Both the position numbers and the translations under genes were made by a program. A model generated the notes under the pieces. That model had not been told where the DNA came from. It did no database searches and saw only the letters and a program-made list of their open reading frames with translations. Below are positions 1-18,571 of a DNA stretch of 64,000 bases, in pieces (the stretch's first letter is position 1; the number at the start of each line of letters is the position of its first letter). Origin of the DNA: an uncultured Roseobacter sp. (GTDB taxonomy: Bacteria; Pseudomonadota; Alphaproteobacteria; Rhodobacterales; Rhodobacteraceae); contig CANMWT010000014.1 of assembly GCA_947501635.1 (NCBI GenBank), positions 1-64,000 on the forward strand. Reading direction: 5' to 3'.

Positions 1-236
1 TCCGATACTTCATCATCAACACTCCATCTTTCCAAAAAGATTAAAGTGTTGCGTCGACCCTTTGAAACCGCCGGGACGAAGTGAGCTTTCGCTGACATTT
101 CTTAGACGGCAGCTTTTGGAAAAACGCAGACGCAGTACAATGCACAGCCGAGCTTGCGTTAAAACTGGCTTACCTAAAGGTGCCAAATATGCAGCACTCG
201 TAGGTGCCTGCCGTCAATCACGAAAACCCTACGCCA
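1..236. other. Lead-in region, no convincing gene
   Basis: A 71-codon open frame exists on the forward strand (62-277), but it has no clear ribosome binding site, no recognisable domain and an Arg/Cys-rich composition typical of spurious translation. The sequence looks like decayed intergenic DNA. Whatever lies upstream is outside the window. Confidence 0.4.
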
Positions 237-265
237 TTGACAAGCCTAATGAATTCTTTTTAGCT
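237..265 (+). promoter_or_regulatory. Candidate sigma70 promoter for the VPLPA-CTERM gene
   Basis: A perfect -35 hexamer TTGACA (237-242) is followed after 17 bases by TTAGCT (260-265), a weak -10. The placement, about 35 bases before the next start codon, fits, but the -10 matches poorly. This is inference from consensus only. Confidence 0.35.
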
Positions 266-302
266 GATTGCTTATAAGTAAAAAACAGTGGGAGATTAAC
301 GA

Positions 303-1280
303 ATGGCAAGCATAAAACTAATTGCAAAAAGCGCTTTAATACTTACCTTTTCCGTTCTCGGAACTATGGCCACTGCGGGTACTATCACATACTTCTCCAG
401 TACAACACAGGTGGTCGACGCCGGATCAACGGGGTGCTCCGCAGAGCGGGAGTGCGCCGGGGCACTTGGAAATTCGGTTCAACTATTTAGTGCTGATGGC
501 AACTCAGTTTCGGATGCGCTGGGAGACGATTTCGCGGAAGGTTCAGCATCCACATCTGGCGAAGCCAATCTTGAAACAGGCGAACTTAAGTCTTCAGCGT
601 CTGTAGATGCTGCTGATGTACCTGCAAACGGCTCGCTTTTCGCGTTTTCCCGTGCGGACTATGGCGATAGTTTTAGAACATTTGAAGCAGACGCCGAAAC
701 ACCTTTTACTTGGGCGAATGACACGGAAGTTACGTTTTCGCTCGACATTTCGGGGAGCGTTGATCTTGGAACCGGCGCAACGAACGGATCAACGGTATTT
801 TTCGCAGCCTATGCGCCGGGTGATCTCGACCTGCGGGGACAGTTTTTGCAAGCAGGCACCTCTGTCGGGCTGCCACCCTTGCCGCAGCCATTCTACAGCG
901 AAGCATATGCACTTGGGCAGAACAACGAAAACGACGGGGCGTCTTTTCTGGATGGGACGCTAGAGACTTTCCCTCAGACACTTGATATTACTTTTGCGCC
1001 AGGCGGCGATTTCGATTGGATCCTTGGGCTGATCACCTTCACTCGACTTGACACGACGGCGTTCCCTGACGGGTTTGGCACAATCGACTTTTCGAACACG
1101 ATATCGACAACTTATGTAGGACCCGACGGCGCGGTGACGACTTCCGCGTCCGGTGTATTTCCAGGGACACAACCGCAAGGGTCTGTGGATGTTATACCTT
1201 TGCCAGCAGGATTGCCTTTGCTTCTTGCAGGCTTGGGCGGATTCGCCATACTGCGCCGTTGGTCTTCGGCAAAGCTTTGA
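303..1280 (+). CDS. VPLPA-CTERM sorting domain-containing secreted protein
   Basis: 325-residue protein with an N-terminal signal peptide (about residues 1-25, hydrophobic core ending near ATA-G) and a C-terminal tripartite sorting signal: VIPLPAG, a hydrophobic stretch LPLLLAGLGGFAIL, then RRW and a short basic tail. This is the VPLPA-CTERM signal, known in Rhodobacterales and paired with an exosortase-type processing enzyme encoded elsewhere. The middle (about 30-290) is Gly/Ser/Asp/Thr-rich and acidic with no domain I recognise. It probably acts at the cell surface or in extracellular matrix. The start is supported by GGGAG seven bases upstream. It lies ahead of rpoB on the same strand but is separated by a hairpin and more than 500 bases, so it is probably not cotranscribed. 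Confidence 0.8.
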   Translation: MASIKLIAKSALILTFSVLGTMATAGTITYFSSTTQVVDAGSTGCSAERECAGALGNSVQLFSADGNSVSDALGDDFAEGSASTSGEANLETGELKSSASVDAADVPANGSLFAFSRADYGDSFRTFEADAETPFTWANDTEVTFSLDISGSVDLGTGATNGSTVFFAAYAPGDLDLRGQFLQAGTSVGLPPLPQPFYSEAYALGQNNENDGASFLDGTLETFPQTLDITFAPGGDFDWILGLITFTRLDTTAFPDGFGTIDFSNTISTTYVGPDGAVTTSASGVFPGTQPQGSVDVIPLPAGLPLLLAGLGGFAILRRWSSAKL

Positions 1281-1315
1281 CCAACTCAGAGGTGTGTAAC
1301 TATAGAAGCTGGCTC

Positions 1316-1350
1316 CCGGGCGACTGAACCCAAATCGGTTGGTCGCCCGG
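1316..1350 (+). terminator. Hairpin after the VPLPA-CTERM gene
   Basis: CCGGGCGAC (1316-1324) pairs with GTCGCCCGG (1342-1350), with an inner AACC/GGTT helix. No U-tract follows, so it is either a weak terminator or a 3'-end stabilising stem. Confidence 0.5.
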
Positions 1351-1639
1351 CGATAAATATCGAAGAATTTACCATTTCGCTTACGTCATTACTTGCTCTG
1401 ATGCTATGCTATGTGCGGCCAAGATTTTTTTTAAAAGTCGATTGCCACTAATGGCCGGCGATTGCGCACTCCTGACCCACCTCGAAATTTTTTACTTTTC
1501 TTCGCCCGCCCTGTTGTGCTTTTCTTAAACAAGCTCTAAGTCAAAGCTCTCGCTGGGAACGACGATTCGTGCCCGGCTTTTTGCGTCTTTGACATGGCAG
1601 GAGCAGGCAACACCCAACACACCCTCCCACATCTTTCGC
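1351..1639. other. Non-coding stretch upstream of rpoB leader
   Basis: AT-richer than its surroundings, with no convincing gene and no promoter matching consensus at both hexamers. A TTGACA occurs at 1589-1594 but no -10 follows it at 16-18 bases. The rpoBC promoter may lie here or upstream of the window. Confidence 0.4.
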
Positions 1640-1674
1640 AAAAAGCCGCTGCATCGACCCTAAAGCGGCTTTTT
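1640..1674 (+). terminator. Terminator-like hairpin in rpoB leader (attenuator candidate)
   Basis: AAAAAGCCGCT (1640-1650) pairs perfectly with AGCGGCTTTTT (1664-1674): an 11-bp stem, 13-base loop and five terminal Us. It lies about 135 bases before rpoB. In many bacteria a partial terminator lies between rplL and rpoB and sets polymerase subunit synthesis; this hairpin has the right position and shape for that role. Confidence 0.7.
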
Positions 1675-1694
1675 CGGGAAGATTATGATCGGGC

Positions 1695-1716
1695 GCGTGC
1701 TTTCGGGCAAGCACGC
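1695..1716 (+). promoter_or_regulatory. Second stem-loop in rpoB leader
   Basis: GCGTGCTT (1695-1702) and AAGCACGC (1709-1716) form an 8-bp stem with a 6-base loop and no U-tract. It sits between the terminator-like hairpin and the rpoB ribosome binding site. It could be an RNase processing site or an anti-attenuation element; its function is not shown. Confidence 0.45.
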
Positions 1717-1807
1717 ATGAATAGATCTGCTTTTCGATCTTTGAGCGTTCGCTGCGGTTGGCCCCACCGATTTGCGAACAGACAAAGATGATGGAGTGCG
1801 ATACCGC

Positions 1808-5944
<4,137 letters not shown>

Positions 5945-5949
5945 AAACG

Positions 5950-6117
5950 GTGGATTTGTTGCCTATTCTCGGTTTGGCGATTGGCGTTGCGTTCCTGCTC
6001 AGGAGCGTTATGCCAATACCACCCGAGAAACGGGTCAGACCCGTAAGCAACAGAGCCGTGGCTTTCATGATCGGTTTTATCATCGTGATAATCTCTGCCG
6101 ATCACCTCTTCTTCTGA
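5950..6117 (+). CDS. Small two-helix membrane protein in rpoB-rpoC spacer
   Basis: An uninterrupted 55-codon frame from GTG to TGA fills most of the 197-base spacer between rpoB and rpoC. The translation has two hydrophobic helices (residues 3-17, LLPILGLAIGVAFLL, and about 36-55) joined by a basic, proline-containing loop (PPEKRVRPVSNR), i.e. a hairpin membrane protein. GGAGGA lies at the end of rpoB, 15 bases before the GTG, which is long for a ribosome binding site; reinitiation after rpoB is possible. About 64 percent of third positions are G or C, slightly low, and AGA/AGG/ATA codons occur. I know of no family for it. It could be a real small protein or a chance frame; conservation would decide. 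Confidence 0.5.
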   Translation: MDLLPILGLAIGVAFLLRSVMPIPPEKRVRPVSNRAVAFMIGFIIVIISADHLFF

Positions 6118-6141
6118 TGTCCTTCATGTAAGGTGAAAAAA

Positions 6142-10386
<4,245 letters not shown>

Positions 10387-10409
10387 TCGCAGTCTGACTG
10401 AAACATTCC

Positions 10410-10443
10410 AAGCCCCCGCCGGAACAACCGGCGGGGGCTTTTC
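10410..10443 (+). terminator. rpoBC intrinsic terminator
   Basis: AGCCCCCGCCGG (10411-10422) pairs perfectly with CCGGCGGGGGCT (10428-10439) around a 5-base loop and runs into TTTT. It is a strong GC-rich terminator directly after rpoC. Confidence 0.95.
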
Positions 10444-10495
10444 ATTTTGGGCCGGGCCGTGTTTTGTACGGAAGGGGAGAAACCGGGTTTCATTG

Positions 10496-11302
10496 ATGGA
10501 TCAGCGTATCAAAATCATAGGTGTCATGCGCTTTTCGGTGCTGACACCCACCTATTACTCCGAAAGGTTCGATGGGCTGGAGGCAATCGCCGCGCATCTT
10601 TTCGCGCCAGGCCGTATGGAGTTGCGGTTTCGCATTTTCGAGACTTTGGTGCTGCCGTCATTGTTGGCGCAATCTGATCCCGACTTTGAACTTGTCATCC
10701 TCACAGCGGAAAACTTGCCGCCGCACTATATGGACAGGTTGGCGCAAGCGGTCTCTGTCGCGCCGAATATTCACCTGTGCCCTGTCGGGCCAGACAAGCA
10801 CTACCAGCTTATCAAGCAGGCATATCTGTCGATCGATACCGGCGCGGCGACACACCGTCTTATGTTTCGTCTGGATGACGATGATGCGGTTGCGCTGAAC
10901 TACATCAAAAGGTTGCGCCGGCTGGGCAAAACGCTTTTGCCATTGCAGCGGACTTCGGGTCCGCAGGCGATTTCGTTCAACCGCGGGTTCTATGTACGCC
11001 TGCAAGAGGGCGAAAACGAAGTCTTTGACGCCTGCGAGCGCGCCCCTTTGTCAACGGGCACCGCTTTGTTGGCGCCGCTGGACTATCTTCGTAACCCCTA
11101 CCGCTACAATCACCGCAAGCTGGCACAGTATTACAACCTGTATTCAGATGTCGCGGCGCCTGCCTTTGTGCGCACGATACACGGTGATAACAAGTCCACC
11201 CCGACACAAATGGGACTGACGCACAGGCTGGACGACAAGACAATGGCGCGGCAACTCAGAACAGGGTTCGGGCTGACCATACCCGATCTGCAGGCATTGT
11301 GA
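10496..11302 (+). CDS. Putative rhamnosyltransferase-like glycosyltransferase (PF11316 type)
   Basis: 268-residue protein resembling the putative rhamnosyl transferase family (PF11316). The pattern IKIIGVMRFS at the N-terminus, then an aspartate cluster FRLDDDDAV in the middle (equivalent to the metal/nucleotide-sugar DxD of GT-A enzymes), followed by SFNRGFY, matches the reverse-strand protein ending at 12156. No signal peptide or membrane segment, so probably cytosolic, acting on a surface glycan or glycolipid; the substrate cannot be read from the sequence. An in-frame TTG three bases upstream is an alternative start. One base separates its stop from the DMT transporter, suggesting translational coupling. 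Confidence 0.75.
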   Translation: MDQRIKIIGVMRFSVLTPTYYSERFDGLEAIAAHLFAPGRMELRFRIFETLVLPSLLAQSDPDFELVILTAENLPPHYMDRLAQAVSVAPNIHLCPVGPDKHYQLIKQAYLSIDTGAATHRLMFRLDDDDAVALNYIKRLRRLGKTLLPLQRTSGPQAISFNRGFYVRLQEGENEVFDACERAPLSTGTALLAPLDYLRNPYRYNHRKLAQYYNLYSDVAAPAFVRTIHGDNKSTPTQMGLTHRLDDKTMARQLRTGFGLTIPDLQAL

Positions 11303-11303
11303 G

Positions 11304-12170
11304 ATGTCGCCGAATGTAACCGGTGCCCTGCTGATGATGGCCTCCATGGCCTGTTTCACTGTGAATGACGCCTTTATCAAGGCAACCGACGGGGCGTTGC
11401 CGCTATCGCAAGTGTTGTTTCTGCGCGGCATCCCCGCAACGATCTTTATCGCCGCGCTTGCGATCCGACGCGGTGCGCTCAGGGCGGATGTGACCCAAAG
11501 CGACTGGGGGCTGATCGGCCTGCGTTCCATGGCAGAAGTCGGTGCTGCCTATTTCTTCTTGTCTGCGCTGCTGAACATGCCTTTGGCCAATGTCACAGCG
11601 ATACTGCAGGTGCTTCCACTGACTGTGACGCTGGGTGCTGCGCTTTTTTTCAAAGAGGCCATCGGCTGGCGGCGTATGCTGGCCATTCTGATCGGTTTTG
11701 CCGGCATGTTGCTGATCGTCCGCCCCGGGAGCGAGGGGTTTACGGTCTATTCCGTTTATGCCCTTGCTGCTGTTGGCTGTGTGACAACCCGTGACCTGTC
11801 GACGCGCAGGATGTCGAAGGCAGTGCCGTCGCTGCTGGTGACGCTGTCGGCTTCTCTGACGGTTCTGGTCGCGGCTGCTGTGGCTTCCGCCTTTGTGCCA
11901 TGGGCGATGGTCACACCAAGGTTGGGCGGGCTGATACTTGCTTCTTCGGTCTTTATCGTCGGCGGGTACTATTTCTCGGTACAGGTGATGCGGGGGGGAG
12001 ACGTCGCTTTCATTGCGCCGTTCAGATATACGGGTCTTGTCTGGGCGCTGGCACTTGGATGGTTCGTTTTCGGTGACTGGCCTGCCTCCATGACGCTGGT
12101 GGGGGCTGGCATTATCGTGGCAATGGGGCTGTTCACGCTCTACCGCGAAAGGCGACTATTGCGGTCTTGA
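11304..12170 (+). CDS. DMT-superfamily (EamA) transporter
   Basis: 288-residue integral membrane protein with about ten hydrophobic helices in two repeats, each ending in the glycine-rich pattern of EamA proteins (for example FAGMLLIVRPG near residue 135). The family exports or imports metabolites such as amino acids, purines or S-adenosylmethionine; the substrate here is unknown. The gene starts one base after the upstream glycosyltransferase stop. Its last 15 bases overlap the 3' end of the convergent second glycosyltransferase gene. Confidence 0.85.
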   Translation: MSPNVTGALLMMASMACFTVNDAFIKATDGALPLSQVLFLRGIPATIFIAALAIRRGALRADVTQSDWGLIGLRSMAEVGAAYFFLSALLNMPLANVTAILQVLPLTVTLGAALFFKEAIGWRRMLAILIGFAGMLLIVRPGSEGFTVYSVYALAAVGCVTTRDLSTRRMSKAVPSLLVTLSASLTVLVAAAVASAFVPWAMVTPRLGGLILASSVFIVGGYYFSVQVMRGGDVAFIAPFRYTGLVWALALGWFVFGDWPASMTLVGAGIIVAMGLFTLYRERRLLRS

Positions 12171-12968
12171 TGTCGCGATGCGGACGGTGTCCGCATCAAT
12201 GTTGTAGGTCTCTTTGAAATAGGTTTCTTCGTCGGGTGTCAGTAATTTCATGTTGGCAGGCTTGCTGGCCGGTTTTTGCCGCGAGTCGTTATAGTCGCTC
12301 ATGCCACGCAGCATCATGTCGGTGCCCGTAAAGGTTACAGTGGGCATACGTTGCCATAGTTTGTGGTGGCTGAAATTCATAACCGTGACATCTGCGCGGG
12401 CGGAAATCATCAGCGCCAGCGCCGGTGACCAATACGCAGCAGTAACAGGGGCTGCTTCGATCCCGTCGGCTGTCGGGCGTGCGATGAATCCCTGGTTGAA
12501 ATCCAGCGCGATCGACCGGACTTGGCGCAGCAGAGGCCGCGCCAGAGCGGCTTTGGCACGAAGCTCTTGCACAAAGGACACCGCCACCGCGTCATCGTCA
12601 TCGAGCCTGAACTGCAAGCACGGTTCATTGGTGTCGCGGCGCAGGGCGTTGATCGCACGTTTCATGACAGCCCGGTGCGGCCCGCTTTCATGCTGTTGCA
12701 GCACGATCTGCGGCACATCGGCGATCAGGTCCTGCAAACGGTCCAGATAGGGTTGCGGCAGGCTGTCACCGACCACGATAACAAAACTAAAGTCGGGATC
12801 GGTCTGGGCGCGCAGGCAGGGTAGGGTGAAGGCCTCGAAAAACGCAAATCGTGCAGCCATGCGCTGTGGCGCGTAAAGATACGCGATACGTTCGGCAATA
12901 CTGTCGTGTTCTACCTGAAATCCGCCCAAGGCAGGGTACGAAAAGCGGCAGATGCCAATAACCTGCAT
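12156..12968 (-). CDS. Second putative rhamnosyltransferase-like protein (PF11316 type)
   Basis: 270-residue paralogue of the forward-strand glycosyltransferase at 10496. Shared landmarks are the N-terminal VIGICRFS / IIGVMRFS, the conserved FRLDDDDAV, and a following DFNQGF / SFNRGF. The C-terminus ends in a polar tail and contains a HHKLWQ stretch paralleling NHRKLAQ in the first copy. No signal peptide. It converges on the DMT gene with a 15-base overlap, leaving no room for a terminator between them. The acceptor and donor sugars are unknown. Confidence 0.75.
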   Translation of the reverse strand: MQVIGICRFSYPALGGFQVEHDSIAERIAYLYAPQRMAARFAFFEAFTLPCLRAQTDPDFSFVIVVGDSLPQPYLDRLQDLIADVPQIVLQQHESGPHRAVMKRAINALRRDTNEPCLQFRLDDDDAVAVSFVQELRAKAALARPLLRQVRSIALDFNQGFIARPTADGIEAAPVTAAYWSPALALMISARADVTVMNFSHHKLWQRMPTVTFTGTDMMLRGMSDYNDSRQKPASKPANMKLLTPDEETYFKETYNIDADTVRIATSRPQ

Positions 12969-13052
12969 GCGGAGTTTCCCCTTTGCGCCATGCGTTCTAC
13001 GATGGGGCCAGCATCGCAGCGTGACGCTGGGGTGACAAGATATGAGCGGCTG

Positions 13053-13080
13053 TTGACAGCCGTGCCGACTCCTTTTATAC
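13053..13080 (+). promoter_or_regulatory. str operon promoter
   Basis: TTGACA (13053-13058), 16-base spacer, TTATAC (13075-13080). This is the best promoter match in the 390-base gap before rpsL and points towards it, giving a leader of about 270 bases. Confidence 0.65.
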
Positions 13081-13179
13081 GCGCGCTATCTCGGACGAGG
13101 GGTGGTTCGCTCCCCGACTGATACCAAAATGAAGTGGTCACGATCCGGCCCCCTATCGGCCCGATCCTCTGTTACCCCA

Positions 13180-13221
13180 CCGCGTCGTTTCCCTCGGTAC
13201 GGGAACGGAGGCGGTTTTTTT
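13180..13221 (+). terminator. Terminator-like hairpin in str operon leader
   Basis: A GC-rich imperfect stem (CCGC...CGTTTCCC against GGGAACG...GGCGG) ends in seven consecutive Ts (13215-13221). It lies between the promoter and rpsL, about 140 bases before the gene. It could attenuate the operon or end a short leader RNA of about 135 nucleotides. A weaker near-palindrome around GATCCGGCC/GGCCCGATC precedes it (about 13140-13166). Confidence 0.6.
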
Positions 13222-13358
13222 GTTGTCGCAGGCATATGCGGCAAGAAATAAACGCGCTTCTCGCGCACCATGGCGGCCCGCAGACGTGCGTGTCGTAGAA
13301 ATTGAAACCGCGCGGGGCCGTCTCGTGCACCTAGAGCTTAGACGGGGATAAAACCGGA

Positions 13359-13730
13359 ATGCCAACGATCCAACAGCTGATCCGCAAGCCGCGGCAGCCA
13401 AAAATCAAACGATCAAAGTCGATGCACTTGCAAGAGTGCCCGCAAAAACGTGGCGTCTGTACGCGCGTTTACACAACAACACCTAAAAAGCCGAACTCGG
13501 CGATGCGAAAAGTTGCCAAGGTCCGTCTGACCAATGGCTTCGAAGTCATCAGCTACATTCCGGGTGAAAGCCACAACCTTCAGGAGCACTCTGTGGTGCT
13601 GATCCGTGGCGGCCGTGTAAAAGACCTTCCCGGTGTGCGCTACCACATCCTGCGCGGTGTTCTGGATACACAGGGCGTCAAAGACCGTAAGCAACGTCGT
13701 TCGAAATACGGCGCGAAGCGTCCGAAGTAA
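13359..13730 (+). CDS. rpsL: 30S ribosomal protein S12
   Basis: 123-residue decoding-centre protein, full length, starting [12 protein letters not shown]. The streptomycin-related lysines K43 (TTPKKPNS) and K88 (GGRVKDLPG) are both wild type, and D89, the usual methylthiolation site, is present. GGGGA lies ten bases before the start. It is the first gene of rpsL-rpsG-fusA-tuf, 12 bases before rpsG. Confidence 0.99.
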   Translation: MPTIQQLIRKPRQPKIKRSKSMHLQECPQKRGVCTRVYTTTPKKPNSAMRKVAKVRLTNGFEVISYIPGESHNLQEHSVVLIRGGRVKDLPGVRYHILRGVLDTQGVKDRKQRRSKYGAKRPK

Positions 13731-13742
13731 GAGGAATATAAT

Positions 13743-14213
13743 ATGTCCCGTCGCCACGCCGCTGAAAAACGCGAAGTATTGCCAGACGCCAAATACGGTG
13801 ATCTGGTTCTGACAAAATTCATGAACAACCTGATGATCGACGGCAAAAAGTCGGTCGCAGAGCGTATCGTTTACAATGCGCTCACACGTGTTGAGACGAA
13901 AATCAAACGCGCACCTGTCGAAGTGTTCCACGAAGCCCTCGACAACATCAAACCTTCCGTCGAAGTGCGTTCGCGCCGCGTTGGTGGTGCGACGTATCAG
14001 GTGCCTGTCGAAGTTCGCCCCGAGCGCCGCGAAGCGCTGGCGATCCGCTGGCTCATAAAAGCGTCCCGCGCCCGCAACGAGAACACCATGGAAGAGCGCC
14101 TTGCCGGCGAGCTTCTCGATGCTGTGCAATCTCGCGGCACCGCCGTGAAAAAGCGCGAAGACACGCATAAAATGGCCGACGCCAACAAAGCGTTCAGCCA
14201 CTACCGCTGGTAA
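13743..14213 (+). CDS. rpsG: 30S ribosomal protein S7
   Basis: 156-residue primary 16S rRNA-binding protein of the small-subunit head. Complete, with the N-terminal [10 protein letters not shown], the central [16 protein letters not shown] segment and the C-terminal HYRW of the family. GAGGAA lies upstream. In enteric bacteria S7 represses the str operon by binding the rpsL-rpsG spacer; the spacer here is only 12 bases, so that mechanism would need another site. Confidence 0.99.
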   Translation: MSRRHAAEKREVLPDAKYGDLVLTKFMNNLMIDGKKSVAERIVYNALTRVETKIKRAPVEVFHEALDNIKPSVEVRSRRVGGATYQVPVEVRPERREALAIRWLIKASRARNENTMEERLAGELLDAVQSRGTAVKKREDTHKMADANKAFSHYRW

Positions 14214-14219
14214 GAATTG

Positions 14220-14240
14220 CGCGCCCCGTCCGGGGGCGCG
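14220..14240 (+). promoter_or_regulatory. Stem-loop between rpsG and fusA
   Basis: CGCGCCCC and GGGGCGCG pair around a 5-base loop just after the rpsG stop. No U-tract follows. It probably acts as an intra-operon stability or partial-termination stem. Confidence 0.5.
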
Positions 14241-14277
14241 TTCCAACGTTTATATAATTTCCTGAGGAAGCAGCCCC

Positions 14278-16395
<2,118 letters not shown>

Positions 16396-16400
16396 GAATT

Positions 16401-16424
16401 TCGGCGCCGCGCAAGAGGCGCCGA
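16401..16424 (+). promoter_or_regulatory. Stem-loop between fusA and tuf
   Basis: TCGGCGCC and GGCGCCGA form an 8-bp perfect stem with an 8-base loop. No U-tract, so it is likely a processing or stability stem rather than a terminator. Confidence 0.5.
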
Positions 16425-16475
16425 TCCCTCATCCGGCGGGTTGGCCGCCACTCAGAACACCTCAAGGAGGCCATC

Positions 16476-17651
<1,176 letters not shown>

Positions 17652-17755
17652 TCCGGGCTGCGCCCGCAAGGGCGCGCACCGTCTGGGGCGCCGCTGCGGT
17701 AGCTGATCCGAAGGATCACTGAGAGCAGCGCGCCAGCACCCGGCCGAGTAGCGAC

Positions 17756-17785
17756 AAAGACCGCCCCCACGGGGCGGTCTTTTTT
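17756..17785 (+). terminator. str operon terminator
   Basis: GACCGCCCC (17759-17767) pairs with GGGGCGGTC (17771-17779) around a 3-base loop and is followed by TTTTTT. It lies about 105 bases after tuf; the stretch between holds no tRNA or gene that I can see. Confidence 0.95.
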
Positions 17786-18087
17786 GGTTTGCTAACACGG
17801 TGATGATCTGCCGGATCGGACATCGAAACCCAAAGTGCCAGCTTCAGACCCACCAACCTGAACTCCATTTGGGCTTGGGGAACCTTGGATCCTGTCTGGG
17901 CTAATGTGGTGACTGCTGAACGGGTTGGTGCGATGTGCTCTGGAAACAGGCAAGAAATCACAGCAACGCAGCCCTTTTGAACAGAGTGCCTGTGACACAT
18001 CGCCATGAATTGATTTAGTCGGCTGTTTCGCCCATGATTGCGTATATTAGCCCGAAATCCATTCATTGCATTGATCTGGAAATCCAA
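17786..18087. other. Gap with no recognised element
   Basis: About 300 bases between the tuf terminator and the next likely start. Open frames on both strands are Cys/His/Arg-rich and look spurious. I see no promoter with both hexamers near consensus. Confidence 0.4.
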
Positions 18088-18564
18088 ATGGTCCCTATCG
18101 CACAAGCCGTCTCTATCGCAACACTCGCACTGGGTACTGGTGCTGCGGCGGTAACCGTGTTGAACAAAGACATTCCCGATCTGGAGGTGCCCGACAAAGA
18201 ATGGGTGCAGGAAGGCGCTTTGGACGGGCAGGTATTCTTCACTACAGACAAAGTTGTCGAGACGGGTGAGATACTGAATGACGAGTTGCTGTTCCGCGAC
18301 GGTACGTTTCAATCAAAGATGTGTCAGGTTTACTGCGATTTTGGCTGGTCACCTTACCAGACATGGACGGATGGAGAGACCACGTACTTCACGGCGACCA
18401 CCACCTGCCCGGATGCGCCGCATACCATTGTCTGGTATGGGTCAGTCACCAAAGATGAGATCGCGTTCGAAGGAACCTGGACCACACGTCGCTGGTATTG
18501 GACCAAGCAGATTTCTGTGACAGGTGAAGGGTCGACGACACCGCCTCTTGACGCGGAGAGCTGA
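18088..18564 (+). CDS. Hypothetical exported or membrane-anchored protein
   Basis: 158 residues from the chosen ATG, which has GGA seven bases upstream; an in-frame ATG 54 bases earlier has no binding site. A hydrophobic N-terminal segment (about residues 3-23, AQAVSIATLALGTGAAAVTV) looks like a signal anchor or signal peptide. The rest is soluble, rich in Trp, Thr and Asp, with two close cysteines (KMCQVYC) that could form a disulfide. No family recognised. It precedes the next membrane-protein gene by seven bases and is probably cotranscribed with it, inside the str-S10 interval. Confidence 0.65.
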   Translation: MVPIAQAVSIATLALGTGAAAVTVLNKDIPDLEVPDKEWVQEGALDGQVFFTTDKVVETGEILNDELLFRDGTFQSKMCQVYCDFGWSPYQTWTDGETTYFTATTTCPDAPHTIVWYGSVTKDEIAFEGTWTTRRWYWTKQISVTGEGSTTPPLDAES

Positions 18565-18571
18565 GCGCAAA

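Noticed and set aside
62-277. 71-codon forward frame at the left edge
   Set aside because: No binding site and low-complexity Arg/Cys composition; looks like decayed intergenic DNA.
1594-1791. 65-codon forward frame before rpoB
   Set aside because: It spans the terminator-like hairpin and second stem, which better explain the sequence.
17652-17755. Possible tRNA after tuf
   Set aside because: tRNA-Trp follows one tuf copy in many proteobacteria, but no cloverleaf or T-arm is seen here.
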